Source of the DNA: Thiodiazotropha sp040506705 | Lineage (GTDB): Bacteria; Pseudomonadota; Gammaproteobacteria; Chromatiales; Chromatiaceae | Direction: 5' to 3' | Length of the DNA: 64,000 nucleotides | Assembly (NCBI GenBank): GCA_040506705.1 | Contig: JBEVWG010000007.1 | Span: 58,622-122,621 of the forward strand | Shown here: one piece after another, positions 27,443-35,485 of the stretch | How positions within the stretch are numbered: the first letter of the stretch is position 1 | Layout of the letters: every line of letters starts with the position of its first letter | Made by a program: the position numbers and the translations under genes | Notes under the pieces: model-generated | What the model saw: the letters and a program-made list of their open reading frames with translations, nothing else | Databases searched by the model: none | Told to the model about the DNA's origin: nothing

Positions 27443-28468
27443 TCAGCAGATTCTTGGCAAAGGGTCATCTTCAAGCTCATCAAGAATTCTCGACCCGCCC
27501 AATTCAGTATGCAAAACCACATAAGGGTCATTTGCCTCTGTTTCACCAATGATTGCCGCTAGTTCTCCGTCAGGCAGTTTACGCCATCTGCTGAGGGCCT
27601 GTTCTGCCTCATCTGCAGCGACCACAGCCACGACTCTCCCTTCGCACGCCAGAAATAGCGGGTCATACCCAAGCATTTCGCATACGGAAACCACCTGATC
27701 CCGCACAGGAATGGCCAATTGATCAAGGTTGATTCGAAGACCAGTTCCTCGGCTCAATTCATGAGCAACAGTTGCCAGCCCCCCTCGGGTAGGGTCGCGC
27801 ATAAATCGCAAGCCTGGTAGATCCAGTAATTGTTGAGTGAAGGGCAGAACACTTGCCGCATCGGACATCAACGCCCCACTTAAACCAAACTGCTCACGCG
27901 CCAGCATTACCGCAATACCATGGTCACCAACAGGCCCGCTCACAAGAATACGATCACCGGCTTGAATATTTGAGATCCCTAAGTTGATCTCGGGTGCTTT
28001 GATGCCAATGCCGGTAGTGGCTAGATAGACACCACCACCTTCGCCTCGCCGCACCACCTTGGTATCACCTGCAACCACGGCTACGTCGATGGCTTTAGCT
28101 GCGCTGGCAATGCCTTGAATGATACGTTCCAGGGCCTCAACCTCGAAACCCTCTTCGATAAATGCATTAAGACTGAGATATTTTGGTATGGCACCTGATA
28201 CTGCAAGATCATTGGTAGTGCCATGTACCGCTAAAGACCCAATATTGCCACCTGGAAACTCTAGTGGTTGTACAGTAAAACCATCAGTGGTGAACATTAG
28301 ATCTCCCATCCTATCAATGGGTAGTTTGACTGCATCGGCCTGGACGTCCAAGTTAGGATTTTTAAGATACCGGGCGAACAGCATCTCTATCAGTTCACGC
28401 ATCAAACGGCCGCCATTGCCGTGGGCGAGAGAAATATGTCTATCAGGTAGATTCATAGAGTCAGTCAA
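27443..28468 (-). CDS. hypE: Hydrogenase maturation protein HypE
   Basis: 341 residues. The AIR-synthase fold motifs are visible: HGNGGRLMRELI, DGFTVQPLEFPGG, VAGDTKVVRRG and RDPTRGGLATVAHE. The protein ends in PRIC, whose terminal Cys carries the thiocarboxamide that becomes the cyanide ligand of NiFe hydrogenase. It is alone: no hypA-D, hypF or hydrogenase gene is adjacent, so the partners must be elsewhere. Confidence 0.93.
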   Translation of the reverse strand: MTDSMNLPDRHISLAHGNGGRLMRELIEMLFARYLKNPNLDVQADAVKLPIDRMGDLMFTTDGFTVQPLEFPGGNIGSLAVHGTTNDLAVSGAIPKYLSLNAFIEEGFEVEALERIIQGIASAAKAIDVAVVAGDTKVVRRGEGGGVYLATTGIGIKAPEINLGISNIQAGDRILVSGPVGDHGIAVMLAREQFGLSGALMSDAASVLPFTQQLLDLPGLRFMRDPTRGGLATVAHELSRGTGLRINLDQLAIPVRDQVVSVCEMLGYDPLFLACEGRVVAVVAADEAEQALSRWRKLPDGELAAIIGETEANDPYVVLHTELGGSRILDELEDDPLPRIC

Positions 28469-28541
28469 ATCAGATAAAAAAACGAAGGGCAGGGGGGGCC
28501 AGGAAGCAGTATCTTTGTTTAGGCCTTGAAATGATAGCAGA

Positions 28542-28575
28542 TAAAAAACCCCGCCATGACAGCGGGGAGTTTTTA
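28542..28575 (-). terminator. Rho-independent terminator of the sulfur globule gene
   Basis: On the minus strand CCCCGC, a 7-base loop and GCGGGG are followed by TTTTTT. The other side is also A/T-flanked, so it may work in both directions. It ends 25 bases past the stop codon at 28592. Confidence 0.88.
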
Positions 28576-28591
28576 TCGTAGTGATTGCTTA

Positions 28592-28903
28592 TTATTCTGA
28601 TGGTGTTGCAGGTGCTGGCGCAGCGGGTGCAGCATAGGGGTATCCATAACCATAACCAGGATAAGCTCCCGGATAGCCGTAACCATAGCCAGGATAGCCA
28701 TAACCCGGATAACCATACCCATAACCAGGGTAGCCGTAGCCATAACCAGGATAGCCCCAGGGACCGCCGCCCCAAGGACCACCGTAGTAGTCATCATCAT
28801 CAAACCAATCAAAAGGGCCCCAGAATGCCTGCGCGGGAAGTGTGGCAAGCAGGGCGGAACTGGCGATAGCTGCAATCACAGCGGATTTTAAGGTTTTTTT
28901 CAT
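28592..28903 (-). CDS. Sulfur globule-type Gly-Tyr-Pro repeat protein
   Basis: 103 residues. A strong signal peptide (about 1-26, ending AQA) is followed by WGPFDWFDDDDYYGG and then repeats of PGYGYGY, and a Pro/Ala tail. Sulfur globule proteins of purple sulfur bacteria have such repetitive Gly/Tyr-rich sequences and coat periplasmic sulfur globules. The ribosome site GGAGAG is well spaced and a good terminator follows, so it is a single-gene unit, suited to high expression. The assignment rests on composition and export, since such repeats align poorly. Confidence 0.75.
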   Translation of the reverse strand: MKKTLKSAVIAAIASSALLATLPAQAFWGPFDWFDDDDYYGGPWGGGPWGYPGYGYGYPGYGYGYPGYGYPGYGYGYPGAYPGYGYGYPYAAPAAPAPATPSE

Positions 28904-29061
28904 GGCAAATTCTCTCCAACTTAACTCATCTGTTATGTTTTTTAGGAGGACTCAGGGCGTCAAAACCTCAACATGAAATTTCATCGGTAAAAGAGGTTCA
29001 AGACTACTGATATGATTTCCTGGACCTGACTAATAATATAAATCAGAAAGAGAAAAAAATG

Positions 29062-29075
29062 TTGATTTGAATCAT
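29062..29075. promoter_or_regulatory. FNR/CRP-like half-symmetric site
   Basis: TTGATTTGAATCAT differs from the FNR consensus TTGAT-N4-ATCAA at one position. It lies about 160 bp upstream of the sulfur globule gene start, on the far side of a leader. This is plausible for oxygen control but rests on a short motif. Confidence 0.3.
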
Positions 29076-29103
29076 AAAATTACCAACTATTAATATAACC
29101 TCA

Positions 29104-30219
29104 CTACAGTAGGCATTTGAGGCGATTGAAGGCTTCCACAATCTGTGTTTCTGTGTTGTGGAAATGCGGGGAAAAGCGGATGCCTCCTCCCCGATAGGCG
29201 CACATCACCCGTTGCTCCATAAGTGCCTGATAGAGGAGTTGATTATCCTGGTCAGGCACAAAGAAAGTAATAATTCCGCCGCGCATTTCCCGGGCTCTGG
29301 GTGTGAGTAGCTGAAAACCGAGTAGATCGATTTGATCGATTATAAATTGAGTCAATTCCTCAATCCTGGAGGAGACAGAGTCAATACCCTGATCAAGCAG
29401 CAGTGTCAGACTGGCATGCAGAGCGTGAACACCTAGCATATTCGGACTGCCACATTCGAAACGGCGAGCGCTATCTGCAGGCTGCCACTCTTTCTGATCA
29501 AAGTCACCCATTGCCTCGACCATATGCCAGCCATACTCATTCAGTTTGAGTCTCTGCCGAATCGATTCCCGGCAATAGAAGAGTGCAAGCCCTTCGGGGC
29601 CCAACATCCACTTGTGCCCATCAGCAACAACAATATCGGCCTTGCATTGCACTACATCAAAAGGAGATGCGCCCAGGCTTTGGATGGCATCGACGACAAA
29701 CAGGATATCTTTCGAGCGACAGTAGTCGCCAATAGTATTCAAATCTGTCTTTCGCCCATTCGCGTATTGAATTGAACTGACGGAGATCAGCCGCGTACGT
29801 TCATCACAAAGCGCTAGCAACGCCTCTTCAGGTTGCTTGCTGCTCTCCAAATCTAGCAGGCGTAACTCAACCCCACGGCTCTGCAGAGACTCCCAGACAA
29901 TGCGATTGGATGGGAATTCCTGAGCAACTGACACAATGTTGTCGCCCACCTGCCAGTCCAGTCCATAAGCAACAAAGGAGAGACCTTCCGAGGTGCTTTT
30001 CAGCAGGGCGATCTCATCCTTAGAGGGGGCATTGATCAACTGGGCCAGTAGAGTGCGTAATTCATCCTCCTTTGCCAACCATTGGAGGTAGTTTTGAGAG
30101 CCGTAGGTGCCATTTTGATGGGCAAACGCCACTACCTCTTCCACGGAGCAGGTAGGCCAGGGGGCTACGGCAGCATGATTCAGGTAGATAATATCTGGGT
30201 CTAGCGAGAAATCTGACAT
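29104..30219 (-). CDS. Class V aminotransferase (PLP-dependent)
   Basis: 371 residues. Features of the cysteine desulfurase/isopenicillin epimerase-like group are IIYLNHAAVAPWP at the N-terminus, VVDAIQSLGA and the PLP lysine in ADGHKWMLGPEG (about residue 205), then FECGSPNMLG and GGGIRFSPHFHN near the end. No conserved C-terminal active-site Cys loop of IscS is apparent, so it may act on another amino acid. It is monocistronic. Confidence 0.85.
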   Translation of the reverse strand: MSDFSLDPDIIYLNHAAVAPWPTCSVEEVVAFAHQNGTYGSQNYLQWLAKEDELRTLLAQLINAPSKDEIALLKSTSEGLSFVAYGLDWQVGDNIVSVAQEFPSNRIVWESLQSRGVELRLLDLESSKQPEEALLALCDERTRLISVSSIQYANGRKTDLNTIGDYCRSKDILFVVDAIQSLGASPFDVVQCKADIVVADGHKWMLGPEGLALFYCRESIRQRLKLNEYGWHMVEAMGDFDQKEWQPADSARRFECGSPNMLGVHALHASLTLLLDQGIDSVSSRIEELTQFIIDQIDLLGFQLLTPRAREMRGGIITFFVPDQDNQLLYQALMEQRVMCAYRGGGIRFSPHFHNTETQIVEAFNRLKCLL

Positions 30220-30723
30220 GGTTGTCCTCTAATTTCGCCAATTTCTAAAAGAATAGGAACAAAATCGCTGGCTCGTCCCTTATCTTGGTCGCGTGCAGAT
30301 CTGAACGAAGATCCCGGATGAGACACCACTTTGGAATGCATCGAGAGATTATTAGCAGAAAGGGGAGGGGCTTGCAGCCTCCAATCCTCTTGATAGAGGT
30401 TGATAAGGCGTTCTTAATTCAATATATGGCTCCCTCAAAAATAGGATCATAGTTGTGATTAGGCTGCTAATTATGCAAAAAATACAATAAAAACAGAGTG
30501 TTAATGTTTTATCACGGTTTCTGGTTACTTCATGAAATGTAAATTATTGTATTTACGACTAGTTTAATACTTTAGAAACTATTAATATTGCCGACAACAA
30601 GGATAGGAAGGAACATTATTGGTTTGTCAGGCTTATAGTGCAGATTGAGGATTGTCAGTGCTAGAAAGCTATTTAAACGGCATTATGTTAGTTGTGACTA
30701 ATACGCGAGTAGTGAGGTGTACT
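30220..30723. other. Intergenic region without recognisable feature
   Basis: About 500 bp, A+T rich from 30420 on. It should contain promoters for the aminotransferase and for the small membrane protein gene. I see no repeat, RNA gene or strong operator. Confidence 0.5.
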
Positions 30724-30954
30724 ATGTCATTTTTAAATTGTAAGTATCTGCGTCGTATCGTCTCTGTGGCGGGCATTTTTCTAATTGGTGGTATGTTACT
30801 TGAAGTGACAGCTCACCTACTGGCCAACGACATCAATCTATTACTCATCCAGCCTATCGCATTGGGATTAGTGTTGATCAGTCCAGTGATCATCCTTGCG
30901 ACTGTCGTGATTTCGTTGATTCCTGGAGTCAGTTTGAAAGACTGCATCCGATAA
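30724..30954 (+). CDS. Small two-helix membrane protein, unknown function
   Basis: 76 residues from the ATG at 30724, chosen because GAGGTG lies 5-6 bases upstream; a TTG-initiated version from 30652 is possible but less likely. Two hydrophobic segments (VSVAGIFLIGGMLLEVTAHLL, shortened here in meaning, and an ALGLVLISPVIILATVVI stretch) predict a hairpin in the membrane. It has no relatives I recognise and no clear operon partner. Confidence 0.6.
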   Translation: MSFLNCKYLRRIVSVAGIFLIGGMLLEVTAHLLANDINLLLIQPIALGLVLISPVIILATVVISLIPGVSLKDCIR

Positions 30955-31000
30955 GGAATTTCGACTAAATAGACCATTCGCAATTGCGCTGTGCATGGTT

Positions 31001-31064
31001 AGGAAGGGAAGCCGTCCCAATAAAAAGGATTAATGGTTTCCCATTTTTCTGCTGCTCCCTTCCT
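31001..31064. other. Inverted repeat between convergent genes
   Basis: AGGAAGGGA (31001-31009) and TCCCTTCCT (31056-31064) are perfect arms 46 bp apart. They lie between the small membrane protein and the convergent thioredoxin/NHL gene, and may end both transcripts, though no T-run is present. Confidence 0.4.
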
Positions 31065-31172
31065 ATAGTCTGTAGTAGTTTGGATTCAATCCGATAAAAA
31101 GGGTTGGATTTTACTGATGCATAGATCCTGGTTCTAACCTGATGGGTCGTAGGATTGATTGTTCAGTCCGTA

Positions 31173-32768
31173 TTACTCATTAGGTATTATATCCAGGAGT
31201 GTCGGTTTTCCGCTTTCAATGTCATAGATAACAATACGATCATTATTGGTGTCTGTGATATAGAGCCTGTTCTCATACAGGGTCAATCCTCCTGGCTCGT
31301 TTAACTGAAGTTGGCCATCTACAGTACTTAAAAAGCCCGGTTTGCCATCACCAATTAGCGATTCCACAGTTGATGACTCAAGATCGAGCTTTTTGAGTTT
31401 GTGGTTATAGGTGTCAGCGAGATAAATCGACGTCTCATCTTTCACTGATATACCAAGTGCATGTTGTAACTTGGCACTTTTCAGATTGCCATCCCTGTCT
31501 CCAAAATCGAATAATCCGCTACCCACCAAAGTTTCTACCACTTTTTTCTGCAGATGAATTCGTCGAACTGCGGAGGCTTCAGAATCCGCAATGTACAACC
31601 AATTGTCGTGGATGTTCAGCCCACTTGGTTGACTGAATGTGGCCTGCTCCGCATCGCCGTCCACAATACCCTCGCGTCCTGATCCGGCAAATACGCCAAG
31701 TTGCTTGTTGTTGATGTTATAAACCCAGATCTGGTGGCTACCGGCCATGGCAATAAACAGCCTGTCATCCAATAAAGCGAGTGCCCAAGGCGAGGCCATA
31801 CCGATAGATGTGGCTTGATATTGACCGCTACGTTTTCGTTCCAGAGAGCCGTTACCTGCGATGGTGCTGACTCTGTTTTTATCTAGGTTTATCAGTCTGA
31901 GTAAATGGTTTCCGGTATCCGCAACATAAATATCATTGTTAACAAAAGCCACTCCTTGCGGGGAGCTGAAGCTGGCATTAGTAAAACTGCCGTCCCGGCG
32001 ACCAACAGCACCAGATCCAATGATGTGCTCGATTTTGCCATTATGATCGGTGACAATTATACGATTGTTGAGGGTATCGCTAATGGCTATATGCTCTTTT
32101 GATACAGCGATTTTTCCCGGCGCTGACAAGAGTGTGTCATCATCTCCCTCCCGCTCAAGCCTCATTGGTATGGGGGAAGGATCAATAGCTGGCCTGTGTT
32201 GCTCTAGTAGCTCAGATATTTTTTTGTCGATCTGATCATATCGACCTTCTCCTACCACATTGCCGAGTACTTCACCCTCAGGGTCGATTATCACCCGCGT
32301 AGGCCAGGCACGCATGCCATAATATCTTCCGAGTAATCCATTCACATCATTGACTACAGGATGGTCGACGCCGTATCGAATCACGATTTTCCTTAAGGTA
32401 TGCAGGTTTTTTTCGTTATCAAATTTTGGTGTATGCACGCCAATAACCAACAATTGATGGCCATATTTCTCTTCCAGTTTTTTTAAATCAGCCAGTACAT
32501 GGATACAGTTGATACAGCCATATGTCCAGAAATCCAGAATAACAACCTTGCCCAGCAGGTCATCCAGTGTCAGTGGACGCTCAACGTTCAGCCACGGTAA
32601 TCCCGGAGCAAACTCACTTTGCTTATCGATGGTTTTACTGGGGGTGACAGGTTTTTGTTCAGACTCTGGTGTTTCAGATGAGCAGCTGGCGGTGATCAGT
32701 GCTGCCATCAAGAGTAGGGAAAACTTTAAACAAAGAACAATACAAGCAGATTTGTGCCAGTTGGTCAT
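31173..32768 (-). CDS. Lipoprotein with thioredoxin-like domain and NHL beta-propeller
   Basis: 531 residues. A lipoprotein signal ends in LITASC. The thioredoxin-like domain (about 50-180) has FWTYGCINCIH, a C-x-x-C active site, and a cis-Pro motif WPTRVIIDPEG. The rest (about 205-531) is NHL repeats, for example SSPQGVAFVNNDIYVADTGN. This is the NHLRC2-like arrangement. It is placed last after the molybdoenzyme operon (151-bp gap), so it may be a periplasmic thiol/disulfide or sensing factor for those exported redox proteins. That role is inference. Confidence 0.85.
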   Translation of the reverse strand: MTNWHKSACIVLCLKFSLLLMAALITASCSSETPESEQKPVTPSKTIDKQSEFAPGLPWLNVERPLTLDDLLGKVVILDFWTYGCINCIHVLADLKKLEEKYGHQLLVIGVHTPKFDNEKNLHTLRKIVIRYGVDHPVVNDVNGLLGRYYGMRAWPTRVIIDPEGEVLGNVVGEGRYDQIDKKISELLEQHRPAIDPSPIPMRLEREGDDDTLLSAPGKIAVSKEHIAISDTLNNRIIVTDHNGKIEHIIGSGAVGRRDGSFTNASFSSPQGVAFVNNDIYVADTGNHLLRLINLDKNRVSTIAGNGSLERKRSGQYQATSIGMASPWALALLDDRLFIAMAGSHQIWVYNINNKQLGVFAGSGREGIVDGDAEQATFSQPSGLNIHDNWLYIADSEASAVRRIHLQKKVVETLVGSGLFDFGDRDGNLKSAKLQHALGISVKDETSIYLADTYNHKLKKLDLESSTVESLIGDGKPGFLSTVDGQLQLNEPGGLTLYENRLYITDTNNDRIVIYDIESGKPTLLDIIPNE

Positions 32769-32919
32769 AGTATTATGTTTCCAGACTTCTCGAACTTGAT
32801 TTCAAGTAGAGCATAGGAAAACTGCATTGTCTGTATCAACAAAGCAATTGTTACGAAAATGTTATATTTCATCGACTATCGTGGCTCTGAGGGTCGCCCA
32901 ATTTACCGCATAGGTTCTA

Positions 32920-33987
32920 TTAATCCATTACCTGATAAAGGTTACTGTGATGGTTGACTTGAGCACATATTCTGCAAAGTTGTTTGGGGGCTTTTGAAGG
33001 GGTGTGTACAATGTTGCCACATCTTGTGCAAGTAAAGGTATTTAGGGTCAGACTCTTTTGCGGTATCCTCGACCACATTAAGATAGTGATGGCTTCTTTC
33101 TCACATATATCCCGGCAAATTGCACATGCTGTACAGGCCTCAGGTCTGATTTCATAAAACGTTTTGTTTGGCTCAGTAATGAGTGCAATAGCACTATGAG
33201 GACATGTTTTGACACAGGCATCACAACCATCACATCGGTTGCTGTTTATTTGTGGTACGTAGGGCCAGGTTGATGACTTTTTCCCATTAGGCAGCAGTTC
33301 ACCCGGTGAAGGAAAAACATTCGCAGCTTGTTCATTCAGTTTGAAGAGGGTGGATGCGGTTTCGACGCCGCTGCCCATCACATCTCGTAAGAATGACCGT
33401 CTACTGAGATTTGACGTTACGGGATTTACATCCAATCGGGATTGGACACTTCGCCATTGCTTGAGACTCAAATTGTGATATTCAATGAGCGGGAGTTCTT
33501 CCTCAACAAGTGCACTATTGATATCTTGAATCCGTTCAAAGAGGGTTGTGCTGCTACCATGCGGGCACTCAGGACAACTACCGGTTGCGCTCACCCAATG
33601 CAGATGACCTTGACGATAGAGTTTAAGTATGTCGCTCAAGCCAATTAGGTTGATACAGGGTAAAACGCCTTGGTTATCCTCCATCCCAGTTTGTTCACAG
33701 GCACAGAGTACAATCTTTCCCTCTCTCAAATCACCGATGAGGATCTCATATTGGACTGTGACAGCACTCTCCGGGCAGACCGGTACACAGAGACCACAGC
33801 CATTACAAAGTGACGCATCGAACTGTAATGCTTCATCATCCAGGCTCCAAGCTTGTGCGGGACAAACATCCACACAAGCGGAACAACTGGCGACTTCTAC
33901 CAGGGAGTGCACACAACGGTCCGGGTTTATAACCGGTAATCTCTCTTCTTGTCGTATCCTATTGATTAGATCTTTTAGAGGTCTCAT
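32920..33987 (-). CDS. Multi-cluster 4Fe-4S protein with internal twin-arginine motif
   Basis: 355 residues. The N-terminal half has a cluster motif starting CSACVDVCP and another, CNGCGLCVPVCPE. The middle carries SRRSFL at residues 195-200, a Tat-like motif in an unusual internal place. The C-terminal half has CDGCDACVKTCP and CTACAICRDICEK, then two CxxC pairs in a rubredoxin-like ending (CTRCG, CRIC). It resembles a fusion of an NapF-like ferredoxin with a second ferredoxin. It probably carries electrons to or matures the DmsA-like enzyme encoded upstream. Confidence 0.8.
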   Translation of the reverse strand: MRPLKDLINRIRQEERLPVINPDRCVHSLVEVASCSACVDVCPAQAWSLDDEALQFDASLCNGCGLCVPVCPESAVTVQYEILIGDLREGKIVLCACEQTGMEDNQGVLPCINLIGLSDILKLYRQGHLHWVSATGSCPECPHGSSTTLFERIQDINSALVEEELPLIEYHNLSLKQWRSVQSRLDVNPVTSNLSRRSFLRDVMGSGVETASTLFKLNEQAANVFPSPGELLPNGKKSSTWPYVPQINSNRCDGCDACVKTCPHSAIALITEPNKTFYEIRPEACTACAICRDICEKEAITILMWSRIPQKSLTLNTFTCTRCGNIVHTPSKAPKQLCRICAQVNHHSNLYQVMD

Positions 33988-34029
33988 GAGTCTAAGAGAT
34001 ATATTGTTTTCGAATGATCATAAAAAAAC

Positions 34030-34803
34030 CTATACTGCCGGCCCCATGCCTGGCATATAACTCAGCGTTACCTCTTGGCTCACCGAACCAGACTTCATTC
34101 TCTCAGCGATCTCTTCCTCTGATGGCCTGGGCTGGTTGGTGATCGTGGCCATGAGATCCCTTAACTCTTCACAATAAGCCCCTGTCAAAAGAGCGACAGC
34201 TGAAAAATAAGGTGTCGCAGACCGATGAGCAACACGTGTTGAAAATTGACTAAGCCAGCGCAGCAGATGCTCATCCATAAAACGGGCAATATCCTCTAAT
34301 TCTTGGACGGAATCAGCAATGGAAAATAGATGAGAGATGAACTGAAGTTGCAAGACCAAGTCATCATCCGGTCGGATGCGCCAGTTTTCCGCTTTCAGAC
34401 CATAATTTTCGTACCAGGCTCGTACCTGAAACATACTCTCTTGACAGGTCAGCTTCTCTTCATCGATCCATACTGATTCCAACGGCGATGCCTGCAGACT
34501 ATGATTCAGATAGATGTCTGCATAATCCGCCGCCAGCAGATCGAGAAACTCATCATCGAATGATGATGGCAAAGTTTCAATCATCTGGCACATAAAGTGA
34601 GATGCCTTTTCACCATCTTCACTGACAAGTTTCAGGCCCATTGTCTTGGGAAATTCATGATTCACCAATATCTCAAGCAATTCCGCATCCGGTTCCTTGA
34701 TGTGCAAGCGGGTCAGCATTAGCAGGTCATCAGCGATAGCTTGCATAAAGCTCTTTATCTGCGCTTGATTTGAGTCTTCGTTCTGATCAACTGACAGATT
34801 CAT
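34030..34803 (-). CDS. TorD/DmsD-family molybdoenzyme chaperone
   Basis: 257 residues, mostly helical. It has the Y-x-D-x-Y-L pattern near LAADYADIYLNHSLQASPLESVW, which fits the TorD family motif region, and a FMDEHLLRWLSQF-x-motif of the DEHL type. Such chaperones bind the Tat signal of the Mo subunit until cofactor insertion. Its start codon overlaps the stop of the dmsB-like gene, so they are coupled. It is about 40 residues longer than E. coli DmsD. Confidence 0.88.
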   Translation of the reverse strand: MNLSVDQNEDSNQAQIKSFMQAIADDLLMLTRLHIKEPDAELLEILVNHEFPKTMGLKLVSEDGEKASHFMCQMIETLPSSFDDEFLDLLAADYADIYLNHSLQASPLESVWIDEEKLTCQESMFQVRAWYENYGLKAENWRIRPDDDLVLQLQFISHLFSIADSVQELEDIARFMDEHLLRWLSQFSTRVAHRSATPYFSAVALLTGAYCEELRDLMATITNQPRPSEEEIAERMKSGSVSQEVTLSYMPGMGPAV

Positions 34804-35468
34804 TATTTAACCTTTCCTTTGCTGTGCGCCACAAAACCGATGGAGGGTTTAGTTAACTCAATGTCGGCCATGTTCTTTACTTGTTTTGAAATTTTATCTG
34901 CTGGACCGACAGCAATCGTCTCTAAACTGCCTCTCCAGATTTCATCGATGGAGCCAATATCCAACACCCGCATCATGCAAGCCATGACACAATAAGGTTT
35001 GCGGCCCGCTTCGATCTCGTCAACACACATATTGCATTTTTTAACGATGTTATCCCCAGGATCAAACTGTGGTGCACCATAAGGACAGGCCGCTTCACAA
35101 CGCCGGCAGCCGATACATAAGGTGGAGTCGATATCGACTATGCCATCCACTTGTCTTTTGAAAATCGCCCCAGTGGGGCAGGTGGGTAGACAGGCGGGTG
35201 ATTCGCAATGGTTACAGGACATGTTGACCTTATAGGCATAGACATCCGGATACTTACCACCCTCGATGTATTGAACCCGTCTGAATCTGGGGCCAGCAGC
35301 CAGTCCATTCTTATCTTTACAGGCGATTTCACAGGCCCGGCAGCCGATACAGTCAACATTGTTATGAACGAATCCCAGCTGCTTATCAGGCACTACCGGT
35401 GTGTAGGTCTCACGCTTGCGTCGCTTTACTGCAGCTTTAATCCTGGACTTATCTTTTTTACTTGTCAT
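34803..35468 (-). CDS. DmsB-like four-cluster Fe-S subunit
   Basis: 221 residues. Four cysteine motifs for 4Fe-4S clusters are present: CIGCRACEIACK, CNHCESPACLPTCP, CIGCRRCEAACPYG, and CNMC with a later CVMAC. This is the DmsB/PhsB/NrfC pattern. It has no Tat signal and would be exported together with the catalytic subunit. It lies 17 bp after the Mo subunit gene. It relays electrons between the donor and the Mo enzyme. Confidence 0.93.
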   Translation of the reverse strand: MTSKKDKSRIKAAVKRRKRETYTPVVPDKQLGFVHNNVDCIGCRACEIACKDKNGLAAGPRFRRVQYIEGGKYPDVYAYKVNMSCNHCESPACLPTCPTGAIFKRQVDGIVDIDSTLCIGCRRCEAACPYGAPQFDPGDNIVKKCNMCVDEIEAGRKPYCVMACMMRVLDIGSIDEIWRGSLETIAVGPADKISKQVKNMADIELTKPSIGFVAHSKGKVK

Positions 35469-35485
35469 TGATCTAACCTCCAGGA

